Below are positions 47,531 through 57,989 of a stretch of 64,000 bases of DNA, piece by piece. The translations under genes and the position numbers were made by a program. The DNA lies in NCBI RefSeq assembly GCF_001649575.2, contig NC_051434.1:19477848-19541847 (forward strand), given 5' to 3'. The first letter of the stretch is position 1; the number at the start of each line of letters is the position of its first letter. The DNA comes from Kryptolebias marmoratus. Taxonomy: Eukaryota; Chordata; Actinopteri; Cyprinodontiformes; Rivulidae. The notes beneath the pieces were generated by a model, which searched no databases, was not told where the DNA came from, and was given only the letters and a program-made list of their open reading frames with translations.

Positions 47531-47547
47531 ACGGTTCTATGAATGAA

Positions 47548-47660
47548 AGTGAACCTGTAACCATGTGACTACAACCCTCGGGTCAGGAGCATTATGCCAA
47601 ATTAATCACACCTGTGGGTGCGCGTCCCATCCTATATGAATGAGGCGCGTGCACACACTC
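47548..47660 (-). repeat. DIRS inverted terminal repeat, 3' end of the element
   Basis: Identical over all 113 bases to the inverse of 52280-52392. The identity suggests a young insertion or gene conversion. Confidence 0.95.
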
Positions 47661-48763
47661 GGTAGAAAGAGGGTGAGTGTGTGCTCCAAAGGTGCACCCC
47701 TAAACAGCGCCCAAGATGTAGCCATGCCGCGAGTAGAGTGGGCAACCACTCGTGATGGGGGAGGTTGTCCCGCTTCAGCATAGGCAAGTGCAATGAGGTC
47801 AACTATCCAGTGGGACAGACGTTGTCTGCCAACAGGCCTACCTAATGTAGTTTCTCCATAAGACACAAAGAGGTTGTCTGCTGTGCGATGGGACTGCGTA
47901 CGGGCTATGTATGCCTTCAGGGCCCTCACAGGACACACAGAGTGGAGCCTTTCATCTTCTGCAGAATGGTGTGGTGGTGGATGGAACGATTCCAGCACCA
48001 GGGGCCTGGCCACAAAGTTCTTAGGCAATACTTTGGGCTGGAAAGCAGGGTTTGGTAGAAGAAACACTGTCTTTTCTTCATCCCCAAAACGAAGACACCC
48101 TGCACTAACAGAGAGAGCAGCCAGCTCACTCACTCTCTTCGCTGATGTAATAGCAATCAGAAAGACTGTCTTCAGACTGAGAAGATGAAGATCGAGACAG
48201 TGTAAGGGCTCAAATGGAGGCAGACAGAGTGCCTTGAGGACCACCTCAAGATCCCAAGACGGGAGCAAAAGCCTCTTTGTAGGGCATCGCCTCCTCACAC
48301 CCTTCAAAAACTGAGTTGCAAGGGGGTGTGCCCCAGGAGTCAACCCATCACACCGGCCATGAACGGTGGAAATTGCTGCAAGATAACCCCTGATAGTCGA
48401 CTCTGACCTCTCTTGGTCAAGAAGGTGCTGAAGGAAGGAAAGCACTACAGGCATATCACAGGATAAAGGGTCCTCACCCTTGTCCTGACACCACTCACTA
48501 AACACCTTCCACCTAACACTATAGAGCCGTTGAGTGGAGGGGGCTCGTGAGGCCTGCAGGGTGTCAACCACCTTCCCACTCAGGCCCAAAGAATGCCAGT
48601 GCTGCCGTTCAAGGGCCACACATGAAGACTCAGGGCTTCGGGTCGAGGATGCCATATCTTGCCCTGTGCCTGAGAGAGTAAGTCTGCTCTGATTGGCAGA
48701 CGCCATGGTTGTCCGTCCAACATCTCGTAGATCTCGGCCATCCAGGGCCTCTGTGGCCAACAT
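47606..48763 (-). CDS. DIRS tyrosine recombinase, C-terminally truncated
   Basis: I start it at the ATG at 48763-48761 (MLATEALDG), but the frame is open far upstream and overlaps the RT frame, so the true start is unknown. It reads RAPSTQRLYSVRWKVFSEWC (core-binding N-terminal part), ITSAKRVSELAAL (first catalytic Arg) and VVAHSTRGMATSWALFRG (His-x-x-Arg). These are the R and H-x-x-R residues of the recombinase family. The frame then passes directly into the terminal repeat sequence and stops. The usual C-terminal helix with the nucleophilic tyrosine is absent, and there is no space for it before the ITR. Without it, strand cleavage is not expected. Confidence 0.85.
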   Translation of the reverse strand: MLATEALDGRDLRDVGRTTMASANQSRLTLSGTGQDMASSTRSPESSCVALERQHWHSLGLSGKVVDTLQASRAPSTQRLYSVRWKVFSEWCQDKGEDPLSCDMPVVLSFLQHLLDQERSESTIRGYLAAISTVHGRCDGLTPGAHPLATQFLKGVRRRCPTKRLLLPSWDLEVVLKALCLPPFEPLHCLDLHLLSLKTVFLIAITSAKRVSELAALSVSAGCLRFGDEEKTVFLLPNPAFQPKVLPKNFVARPLVLESFHPPPHHSAEDERLHSVCPVRALKAYIARTQSHRTADNLFVSYGETTLGRPVGRQRLSHWIVDLIALAYAEAGQPPPSRVVAHSTRGMATSWALFRGAPLEHTLTLFLPSVCTRLIHIGWDAHPQV

Positions 48764-50622
48764 GGAGCCACCAGGAGCACCCGGGCTCGAGACAACCTCA
48801 CTCTGCTGAGCAAGGCTGGCAGGAGAGGAAGTGGAGGGAACGCATAGAGTGTGGCATGAGGCCAAGGAAGGCTCAGGGCATCTGTCCCTAGTGGCCCTGG
48901 GAGGCAATGCATTGAAAACCACAGGGGACAATGAGTATTGTCCTCTGTGGCAAAGAGGTCCACTGTGGCCTGACCAAAGCGGTCCCAAATCTGACTGACC
49001 ACCCCTGAGTGAAGGCGCCACTCCCCGGGATGAGGTGCCCCCCTTGAGAGTAGATCGGCTGCTGTATTCAGAGGACCGGGAAGGTAAAAGGCCCTCAGAG
49101 ACATGCCCTCTGTCTGAGCCCACAGGAGCAGGCGGCGTGCTCTGGCGTGTAAGGTTGGAGATTTCAGTCCACCTTGGCGATTGATGTAGGACACCACAGC
49201 CGTGTTGTCTGTCCTCACCATTACCTGCCTGCCCCTCATAGCTGGGAGGAAGTGTTTTAGGGCCAAATGAACAGCCTCCATCTCGAGGAGGTTGATGTGC
49301 CATGCCTGATGGACAGGGTCCCAAATGCCCCGGGCAGATCTGCCCTCCCAGACAGCGCCCCAGCCTGTTTGGGAGGCATCTGTGGTCACAGTTACTCTGG
49401 CTCCCCCTAGGCCCAGAGGAACACCTTCCACAACGGCACTTGAGCTCCCCCACCAGGCAAGGACTTTGAGGCACTTGCGAGAAAGTGTAAGCTGTCTTAT
49501 TCTGTCTTTGGGCAGAAAGACCTTCTGGCAGGCGAACCAATGCTGTAGTGGCCGCGTGTGCAGCAGTCCCAGGGGCACGGCCTGGGCTGCTGCGGCAAAC
49601 AGACCCAGCAGTCTCTGGCACTGCTGAGCAGACACAGTGCGCTGAGCAAGACAACTTGCGATGCATTCCTCTATGGCAGACACCCGCTTGTGTGTGAGAC
49701 AGGCTCTCATTGTGTCTGAGTTCAGGAGAAGTCCAAGATACTCGACTGACCTGCCTGGTACTAGGTGGCTCTTTTCTGCATTTAGATGCAGACCGAGAGA
49801 AGTCAGATGTGCTAACACAGCCGCTGTGTGTTCGTTGGCCAGGCTCAAAGATGGGGCACACACTAGCCAATCGTCCAAATAATTGAGCACGCGGATGCCC
49901 CTCCGCCTCAGTGGTATAAGTGCAGCATCCATGCACTTTGTGAATGTTCGTGGTGACAGGGAGAGACCGAATGGAAGGACGCTGTATTCGTACGCCACAC
50001 CCTGAAAAGCGAACCTCAGGAAGCACCGATGGTCTGGGTGTATGGGAATGTGAAAATAGGCATCGCGAAGGTCCACAGTTGTGAACCAGTCGCCGTCTCG
50101 AATGGCCTGAAACAGAGCCCTGAGCTGCAGCATTCGGAAAGGGAGCACTTTGAGGAATTTGTTTAGCTGTCTCAAGTCGAGAATGGGACGGAATCCACCT
50201 GTCCGCTTTGGGACAAGGAAGTAGGGGGAATAAAACCCCCGCTTTTCCTCTTCCAGACACAAGGGGCGTATTGCCCCTTTGGATAGTAAGGTAGAGATCT
50301 CCTTGGCAAGAATTGCAGAAAGAGAACTGTCCCTTACTTTTGTTTCCAAAACGCCCCGAAAGCGTGGAGCGTGGAGCTTGAACTGCAGACGATAGCCCCA
50401 CTCTAAAGTCTGCAGCACCCATGGGCATGAGGTGCACTGGCGCCAAGCACTGAGATGGGTGCTGGAAAAAGCTGACGCCAGCCGATGTGCGGCGTCAGGG
50501 CCGCTGAGTGGACTTCGGCCCTCCCCGACCACCACGCTCCCGGGAGCGTGGATGTGGCCGCGGACGTCCCTGTTGGTAGGTCTGTCTACCTCCCCGAGAA
50601 TCCTGAGATGAGCTCTGCCCAA
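48580..50622 (-). CDS. DIRS reverse transcriptase / RNase H
   Basis: 680 codons, no stop. The RT finger and palm motifs are in order: FLVPKRTGGFRPILDLR, VDLRDAYFHIPIHP (motif A Asp), LPFGLSLSPRTFTK (motif B) and LNYLDDWLV (motif C, catalytic Asp pair). RNase H follows with VTTDASQTGWGAV, LEMEAV, RTDNTAVVSYIN and NTAADLLSR, keeping its acidic residues. The C-terminal VDLFAT...CPLWFS, LYAFPPLPLLP and VLLVAPCWP region is typical of DIRS and often annotated as methyltransferase-like. It overlaps gag by 128 bases and the recombinase frame downstream, so translation probably uses a shifted frame or reinitiation. All expected catalytic residues are visible. Confidence 0.92.
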   Translation of the reverse strand: MGRAHLRILGEVDRPTNRDVRGHIHAPGSVVVGEGRSPLSGPDAAHRLASAFSSTHLSAWRQCTSCPWVLQTLEWGYRLQFKLHAPRFRGVLETKVRDSSLSAILAKEISTLLSKGAIRPLCLEEEKRGFYSPYFLVPKRTGGFRPILDLRQLNKFLKVLPFRMLQLRALFQAIRDGDWFTTVDLRDAYFHIPIHPDHRCFLRFAFQGVAYEYSVLPFGLSLSPRTFTKCMDAALIPLRRRGIRVLNYLDDWLVCAPSLSLANEHTAAVLAHLTSLGLHLNAEKSHLVPGRSVEYLGLLLNSDTMRACLTHKRVSAIEECIASCLAQRTVSAQQCQRLLGLFAAAAQAVPLGLLHTRPLQHWFACQKVFLPKDRIRQLTLSRKCLKVLAWWGSSSAVVEGVPLGLGGARVTVTTDASQTGWGAVWEGRSARGIWDPVHQAWHINLLEMEAVHLALKHFLPAMRGRQVMVRTDNTAVVSYINRQGGLKSPTLHARARRLLLWAQTEGMSLRAFYLPGPLNTAADLLSRGAPHPGEWRLHSGVVSQIWDRFGQATVDLFATEDNTHCPLWFSMHCLPGPLGTDALSLPWPHATLYAFPPLPLLPALLSRVRLSRARVLLVAPCWPQRPWMAEIYEMLDGQPWRLPIRADLLSQAQGKIWHPRPEALSLHVWPLNGSTGILWA

Positions 50623-51808
50623 CTGAGTCAGGTCTCTGGATGCTCACACGTCTCTCTGAGGCAACCCGGGAAACCGGTCTAAACGGTCGCTGCCGCCGAA
50701 TAGACTGGTTTCGCAGCCTTACTTTCTGGGCTTCATCCAAAGCTGCTTCGGCTGCTGGGCCAAACACCTGGCCAGGAGAGATACTGGTCCCCATAACAGC
50801 AGCTTGCTCAGCTTCAGCCAAACCTGTTTGGCTAAGCCAAATATGGCGCCTAGCCAATGTGAGTTGGGCCATAGAATTACCAAGGACTTTGGCCTGTGCA
50901 CTAGCCCCCTGTATTACCGTGTCCATCACTTTGGTCATCTCAGGAAGCAGATCAGTTAGGCTCTTGGATTCCAGGTCCCGAATCAGACCCTCCAGATACA
51001 CCAGCAGGAGGGCATTAGTATTTGCTAGCCTAGATGCCATGGCAGCAGACTGATAGGACTTCACCACCAGCCCATCAGTGGCTCTGCACTTTTTATTAGG
51101 GTGGCGAGCAACTTTTCCTGTGGGGAAAGCCCCAGCAAGGAGTGCAAACGAAGGTCCAATCCGTGAGACCCCATCCAGGCCATGCTCAGCTGCACCGTGC
51201 AACACGCTAAGTGCCGAGCGGGGAGCTGTGGCCTCTTTCGGCTGTGCCCAGGACTCTTGTAGGCGCGCTACAAAGTCCCCATACACTGGCAAAAGGGTGT
51301 GGCCATGGCGGCCAGGGCCCCGATCTAATGCAGAAGCCCTGGGTGGAGATGGCGGAGCAGGAAGACCTGCAGCTGCAGCCGCCCGGACAAGTAGGGCTTC
51401 CAAAGAGAAATCACATGCCTCAGCCAGACATTCACCCAGGTCCTCATCTGGATCTTCAAAGCCATCTAGCAAAGCAGAGGAGCCACAGCCAGAGCTGTTG
51501 GTCTTATCCAAATTACCTGAGGCTGCCAAAGAGACAGCATCGGGGTGATGGTACGTGCGCTGGGGAGCCTGGTTCTCCAGCAGTCGTTGCTGTGCTGCAG
51601 CCATGATATCCATGGTCTTACGCATTTCCTCCAGTTGCTTCTGCATAAGATCCACTCTGGGATCATAAACCTGGCTCAGCGTCCTCTTTCCTCCAGACTT
51701 CTGCAATGCCTTGCAAGGAAGAGCTGGATCTTGAGCAGGGGGAAGAGACTCTCCCGTGACATCATCCATGTGGTCATTGTCTGGCTCTGAAGCCATCTTA
51801 AACCACAT
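50495..51808 (-). CDS. DIRS gag-like protein
   Basis: 437 codons on the minus strand, starting MWFKMASEPDNDHMDD. It has a coiled-coil-like stretch (DLMQKQLEEMRKTMDIMAAA), an acidic region, an Ala-rich part and a C-terminus rich in Arg, Gly and Ser (RSRERGGRGG), suited to nucleic-acid binding. Position and size match the first frame of DIRS elements, whose gag proteins are poorly conserved. The assignment therefore rests on context. No zinc knuckle is seen. The end overlaps the RT frame. Confidence 0.75.
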   Translation of the reverse strand: MWFKMASEPDNDHMDDVTGESLPPAQDPALPCKALQKSGGKRTLSQVYDPRVDLMQKQLEEMRKTMDIMAAAQQRLLENQAPQRTYHHPDAVSLAASGNLDKTNSSGCGSSALLDGFEDPDEDLGECLAEACDFSLEALLVRAAAAAGLPAPPSPPRASALDRGPGRHGHTLLPVYGDFVARLQESWAQPKEATAPRSALSVLHGAAEHGLDGVSRIGPSFALLAGAFPTGKVARHPNKKCRATDGLVVKSYQSAAMASRLANTNALLLVYLEGLIRDLESKSLTDLLPEMTKVMDTVIQGASAQAKVLGNSMAQLTLARRHIWLSQTGLAEAEQAAVMGTSISPGQVFGPAAEAALDEAQKVRLRNQSIRRQRPFRPVSRVASERRVSIQRPDSVGQSSSQDSRGGRQTYQQGRPRPHPRSRERGGRGGPKSTQRP

Positions 51809-52279
51809 AAAACAAAAATTTTTTTTTTTTTTTTTTTGGGCTCTTCTCTTTTTTCCCCTGTTGCCTTAGCAAACAAAGAGAAAAATAATTAATCAATCAA
51901 AAAACACGATCAAAACATGTATGAAACATTGCTCATTAATCAAAGAATGAGAAGAGCAAACCTCAATACACAATTGCAATACCACTCCCGGCCAGGGGCG
52001 GCGAAGGCGCACCCTTAGTGGTACGACGCAGCTTCTACTATGAGTAGAGCAACGTTAGCACAACAAAACACAGAGGCTACAAACAGCCTCGGAAAAAGTT
52101 GGTCCAGGAGAAAAACGGGAGTGGAAAATACTCACAAACAACAGTCGAAGACTCACGGAACGCCAGAGGGGTGCCAGGGAAAACCAGCAGCCCAAATCAG
52201 CGCTTAAACGTAAGTAAATGGTGAAAAACCAACACAAACCGGCACAAGCTCTCAGTGACCAGGAGGATAGAAAGAGGGT

Positions 52280-52392
52280 GAGTGTGTGCACGCGCCTCAT
52301 TCATATAGGATGGGACGCGCACCCACAGGTGTGATTAATTTGGCATAATGCTCCTGACCCGAGGGTTGTAGTCACATGGTTACAGGTTCACT
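52280..52392 (-). repeat. DIRS inverted terminal repeat, 5' end of the element
   Basis: The inverse of 47548-47660, with no differences. It likely carries the promoter of the element. Confidence 0.95.
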
Positions 52393-52399
52393 GAAATGA

Positions 52400-52675
52400 A
52401 ATAGAACTAGAAGCACTCAGAGACTCATAATCATTGTGATGTGATAATGGGACTGATGATGTGAGCCTGGAGAGAGCAAATCTCCGCCTAGGCCATAGGG
52501 TCATTAAAAATTTGTATTAGCCGGATTGTGGTTTATTAATTTAATTATCTTTGTGACAACCTTTTAATTTCCTGAAAATTTAATCAAAATTGTTTATTAC
52601 TTTTTGAGTAACCTTGTGCACAGACAAACAAACAAACGTTACTGAAAACATATTCCTCCTTGGCAAAGATCAATA
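52400..52675 (-). repeat. dispersed CCAAGG-family repeat, inverted
   Basis: Its complement reads attgatctttgccaaggagg, then caaggttactcaaaaagtaat, atgaccctatggcctaggcgg and cttctagttctat. This matches 20750-20986 and 18935-19155. The right end of the DIRS element is 8 bases away, so the DIRS copy sits at the edge of this repeat. Confidence 0.75.
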
Positions 52676-53509
52676 ATGTCTATAAAAGCCACTAAACTAT
52701 GATATTGGCACTCTGCTCTCTGTATAGATTGGATGAAAAAAGACAAAAATGGCTAGTTTTTATGCATATACTGAAGGGCAAAGTTTGGGAGAAGATGATT
52801 TTTTTTTTCTTTTATAATTTTGTCGAGTTCAGACAACTCCAAACTTAGTCGTCACACTCTTTGGAAATTTGAGCATTCAATTATAAAACATCAACTGCAA
52901 CTGCATAAACATCATAAACGATATCAAAATGCCACTTTTTGTTGTATAAAGTCCAACTTTCTGGAACCCATTTAAACTCTGACACTAGTTTTCTACTAGT
53001 CTGAGATGTAGAGCTCCAAAGAAAGTTGGGTCTTCTTACTTGTTTTACCAAAATCCCAATGTCTATGTAGAAGATTTGTCCTTTTTTTCTAATTTTGTCC
53101 ACCCCATACAGTATCCTGCTACTAAAAGTCAACACATTATTCTTGATTAAGATGGATGTTATTTTTTATTAAGTTTTTCTAAAGCTGTGGGAGGAGTTGC
53201 AAATTGAAAATCATGATGGAATAATACCAGTAGTATGGTAAACTCCATCTGTACATGATAAATGGTATACAACAGATAAAGTCTACAGCCAAAGGCAAAC
53301 CATTACAGTAAAATATGAGTCTTAAAAAAATCTGTTCTCTTTTCTTCCGAAAAAAATTGATCATACAGCCAGGTGTATTATGAAGCAGATAGATTATTAC
53401 TGTAAATTGGGTTGTTTTTGCTCAAGTGTGCAAAACGATGAAGAAAAAAGTGCATGGGAGGGACAGATATGTGATATATATAAAAAAGAGACCTTCTGCT
53501 GACTTGTAT

Positions 53510-53650
53510 GGAACAAAGGGTGGCTGAGATGGTGGCGATAATAGGGAAGTGGTGGAAAGGGTGGGGGGAGGGAACGCTGCTGAAATGTCAGCGAGAGTGA
53601 GGGGAGAGGAGACAAAGAGGGGGGGCAGAGGAGATGGGGCTATCCTCTTC
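53510..53650 (+). other. purine-rich G-clustered tract
   Basis: It contains gggtggctgagatgg, gtggtggaaagggtggggggagggaacg and gtgaggggagaggagacaaagagggggggc. These give several G-runs of three or more, a possible G-quadruplex region on the plus strand. Confidence 0.6.
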
Positions 53651-55542
53651 GACAAAGTGGGGACACGAGAGCCAATTTTCACATAACAATCAAATCTGAA
53701 ATAATTAACAAGATCGAACTATTTTATTGTTGAACGTGTTTGCCTCCAGACTGCAACCAGAAGAGAGGATGATGATTTAGTCAAAAATATAAACTGTATT
53801 GAAAAGACTAAAATGATTGACATGTCCAAGAGCTGTCACAATCTTAAGTCAGTGCAACAAAAGTGGCTTTTTAATAAATGTAGATCCATTTATATGAGGT
53901 TTAATTGCAGATTTAATATAATGTATTTGCATGGTCCACTGATATTCATTCAAATTACTGAAAGCTAACTTAACTATGAATGTGTCCCAGATCTTTTATA
54001 ATCAGTTATTTTCACATAAAAAAACAACTAAACAAACATGAAAAGAGAAGCAAAAAAAAACAACAACAAAGAAGCACAATTTTACTGAATGTGAAACTGA
54101 CACAAACAGAACAAAAAAGCCCCAAAACGGGAGAAGTTACTGACGAGATCAGCTGTGTAAGCTCGGTGCAAAGGACGAGGGAAAAGTCGATAAGTTGATA
54201 GATAGAATGTGACAACACCGTCACGTGACCTTTCAACGCAGTCTGGTGCTTGATCAGTTTTGTCAGTGATGTACATATATATATAAATAGCCAAAGTCCA
54301 ACGACAAACAGAACACTTTCACTGCAAAAACATGAGATTGTTTCACAACTACGACAAAGAGATGGGCCAAACTCAGATGCCGTATCTCCACTGAATACTA
54401 ATAAGTGTTAAACAAGGTCACAGAGGAGAGCATGCTGTGCCTTCATCGGCCTCGATTATCACTAAACCACAGCTACAAAGCTCTGAATATTAAGTCTGGC
54501 TGCAGCATCGCCATGTGAAGTCGAGGTCAGTGTTTGTTGGCTGAGTGAGCACGCTGAAGTGACGGGATTCCTCAGACAGGTTGAAGCACCAGCAGCGCCC
54601 GCACGGCTCTTAGTGGCTCAGATAGGACCCGTGGACCAGCCTGTATTGCAGATCAGTACAACAGCATGGAGAGTCTGCACATAACATCAATTGAACGATT
54701 TTATGAGAGGAGGTTTTTAAGAATATTTCAAGTTCTACCAGTAAAGCCTTCCACTTTCTTTCACTAACAATGCTATCAATGAAAGAGTGGGCAAAAGGAT
54801 GGACACTTTCTTGTGTATTATTGACAAGCTTTGACCAAAACACGCTAATGCCTTTATTTCAACCTCGTTTCTTTATCGCCACCGTAAAAGATGCACAGTC
54901 ATGTAGCTGCACATATGTCTGTTAGCAAACCAGCTCATGAACAAATGGTTGGATTTTATTTAAACTCTCACAAAGTAAGCTTGAAGATGTAACACTACAA
55001 AGCTGATCAACCTTAGCAAACCCAAAATTGTCTCCAACTCGTTTTAACATCAAATTAACCTATAATTTAATTGGATGAGAGTCATCCACAGCACATTCTC
55101 TGAGTGCTAACAGGTCGTGCAACATCTTTGTTTAAAATATTGACATCCAAAGTTGACGATTGCTACTTTTTTTGTTGGCAAAACAGGTTCAACTCCTGTC
55201 CAGCTTTTGTCTTTTAACAAAAGAAAACGTTCAGAAATAAATAAGGACGTGGGGATGTACCCTCAATACAAAAGACCTGCCTACACACCCTCCCAACTTG
55301 CTAACAGGCTGTCACCCTGTCAATCAGTGTCGAATGACACTGTTTAAAATCTCAAATAGCTAATTAAAACTAAGCTTATTAAAAAGAAAATGCATATTCA
55401 AACATATAGTAACAAGGTGAAGACCACATGACAAAAATCAACACGTGAAAGAAGCCCGATCAGATGTGTGTTTTTATTTCTTTAATCAGGAAAATGCCCT
55501 ACTCGTTTTACATGGAGGACTTAGACATTGAACTGCAGCCAG

Positions 55543-55557
55543 CCACTAGGGGGCGCT
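55543..55557 (+). promoter_or_regulatory. CTCF-like consensus site
   Basis: CCACTAGGGGGCGCT matches the vertebrate CTCF core consensus at every position I recall. It lies in aactgcagccagcca..., a phrase common in fish repeats, so it may be repeat-borne. Binding is not shown by sequence alone. Confidence 0.55.
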
Positions 55558-56839
55558 CGTCCTATTTAGCTTCAACTTCCAGCTTTTGCTTCTGTGTCGA
55601 GTTATAATTTATGCTGATGGCACACACATGCAATATGACAGTGACTGCTTGTGCAACTTGTTGTGTGCAGATATTTCTTTTCTCAAGAGGCAGTCCTTCC
55701 AGTTTGAGCTAGTTTTTAACCAAATAGCTGTAGTTACATAATCACCACTGAGTTATTCAGTTTTAGGTGGATGAAATAATTTGTAAGAGGTTGTAACATA
55801 ATGAATGAAAATGATAAACACGATATATAGAGCGACCAGAGAAAACGCTCAGTGCTACAGTTAAAAACAGCAAAATCTACAATGACAGGCGATAGCTGAG
55901 CAGAAGGATTAAACCATTTTTGATGCATTTTATTTGTACTTCAAAGTCAAAGTTTCAACATTTCAAATTCGAAATTGGACCATTTCTTGAAGTAGGACTT
56001 TCGATTTGAAAAGTTGGAGAGTTCTGACCAGCACCGAGGTCGAGATCGAATATGGCTACCTTACACATGAAAATGTGATAGCCGTTGTAATAAACATATC
56101 ATTTTCACTTTTGTCAGTTTGTATCTCACTAAATAAACCACAAACAGGTGCTGTGCTACATCTGTGATGCTACAGTGTTTTACTGTATACACAACCTTAA
56201 AGGTTAACATCATTAGCTTGTAATTCTAATAGGAGTTAGCCTGGTTGCTGAGCACAAGAAGCACATCCTACTGGTTTTCTGAGTTGCAGCTGGAACATGA
56301 TTAGGTTGACATCTTTCCCAGATTTGTTTTTTAATAAGTGCCAATTCAAAGAAACAAACATGCCTACAAGATTAGAGGAAGTTGTAATTATTGGGAGTCA
56401 TATGGCTATTTGACATATATATTGCTATTTACTTGCTTGTTAAAATGATTTTGCAAAAATGTCCAAAAAGAACCCAGTTACTGCTGTGTCTTTATTTTAA
56501 CTCACTTTTTTTTAACTCAACAGAAAATGGTCTGTTTCAGAGACTCTAGCGGTAGCTGTGGCAGGGCCACCATTATGACCCGGGGTTAAAGTCAAAAGCT
56601 ACAGTGTCGTTTTGACTAAATTTGGTTTCAGCGGCTTTTCGACTGCAAGAGGGAATTAACTTGTGTACTCAGACAAACAGATAGCCCGAGAGCATTAGCT
56701 CAGCAGATCAGAGCCACTGTGTCAGTGAGCACACACTTGACATGTAAATGAATTGGTGGATTAGTGGCAGTTATGGGTCATGGATTTTATATACGGCACT
56801 CTGCCAACACAGATTAAAGGGTAGGTTTAAACAAAGAGG

Positions 56840-56960
56840 TTGTGGGCTGCAGTTGGTTTCCGCTGTTGCCTTGCAGCAAGAAGGTCCTGGGTTCCAATCC
56901 CAGTTCTTTATTGCTGTATGTGTATGTGCAAGCAAGAATGATTTCTCTGTAATGTGCTGA
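56840..56960 (+). mobile_element. 5' fragment of the SINE-like repeat
   Basis: It reads gcagttggtttccgctgttgccttgcagcaagaaggtcctgggttccaatcccagttc. This is the tRNA-like head, with a B-box-like ggttccaatcc, of the family at 44642-45038. The 3' part is lost. Confidence 0.55.
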
Positions 56961-57989
56961 CATGTTCATGAGTGACCACAGTGGACTGCGATCGAAATGA
57001 AGCCTTGTTTCCCCTCCTCTCAGAGCTCTAAAATTGTCTCCTGTTCCAGTCATTGTTTGGCAGCACATAAATTATTCAAGGCAAGAAATGGAAAGTGTTT
57101 GCCCAGATAGTGTCAAACACAAATGAAATGCAGCATGACACCTGATCTTCAAGTTGAAGACCTCAGAGAATCATTTCACCACAGGGTGCACTTTGTGGAC
57201 ACAGAGTTGGAATGATGTGTGACAGGTCAAACACAGACAACATGTTTATATATAGGCAGATTACTTCGAAATCAAACAGAAATCTTGCTGCGGAAAATGA
57301 AAACAAACTGAATCTTTATTGGACTATCGTCAGCGGGAACAAAAACTTTAGGAACATTTTTTCACTTAATCCACTGAGCAACCAATGAGCAACATCTGAA
57401 GGGCTGAATGAGATATTTATAGTGCAATACGAAAGAAGTCGTAGAAGTAGACAGAACCAAAAGCACCTCTATCTAAAGCAAAGCAAGAAAGGCTGATTTA
57501 CACAGGAGCTTGAAAATGTGCCTATTTGTTGTAAATCAGCTGTGTTAAAGGTTTGCAGCCCAGGTGATCCACAACAGCAGTGGAGAGTTTGAGGCGGTTA
57601 TATGGAAATCCAAATTGGTCATAATTTACATGCTTCAAAAAAACCTTTAGTGTCTAATAAATGCTGATCAGTACATCGCCATTTAATAAGTACTACCTAC
57701 TGATGAACAGCACAGTACTACTCAACTTGCTAGGAAACTATGTGTGAGTGTTTATTATTTTTATTCATTTTGTCTTTTCAAATTGGGAGACGTTATTCAG
57801 TTGTGTATTGCTTTTTATTTTGTGTCAAGTCTCGGCGATCTTGGTAAAAAAGTCACTTTTCTTCTGTACAGTGTTCCAAACAACAAAGCGATATCTTAAA
57901 GTTTATCAAACACATCCCGTGAAACACTGTCTACTGTTCAAAAAGGATGAATAAAGACAAGGCACAAGGCAACCTTTTTAAAACACCAA

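Larger units (their letters stand above)
47548..52392 (-). mobile_element. near full-length DIRS-type tyrosine-recombinase retrotransposon (4,845 bp)
   Basis: The element is bounded by perfect 113-bp inverted terminal repeats (47548-47660 and 52280-52392). On the minus strand it encodes gag (51808-50495), RT/RNase H (50622-48580) and tyrosine recombinase (48763-47606). Three overlapping frames and inverted, not direct, terminal repeats define the DIRS class, which integrates by recombinase and makes no target-site duplication. A direct repeat of the inner ITR border (tagaaagagggtgagtgtgtgc, at about 47663 and 52268) marks the internal complementary region next to the 3' end. The gag and RT frames lack stops, but the recombinase is cut short (see its entry), so this copy is probably not autonomous. 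Confidence 0.9.

Noticed and set aside
51078..51548. Plus-strand frame inside the DIRS element
   Set aside because: It is antisense to the gag-like frame, with no motifs.
53422..53682. Pro/Ser-rich minus-strand frame
   Set aside because: It arises from the purine-rich tract read on the other strand, which is low-complexity.
54480..54600. Short minus-strand cysteine-containing frame (CGRCWCFNLSEES...) in a CG-richer patch
   Set aside because: About 40 codons, no splice or homology support. I considered it as a missing thsd7a 5' exon, but it has no signal peptide and no YLWKTG end.
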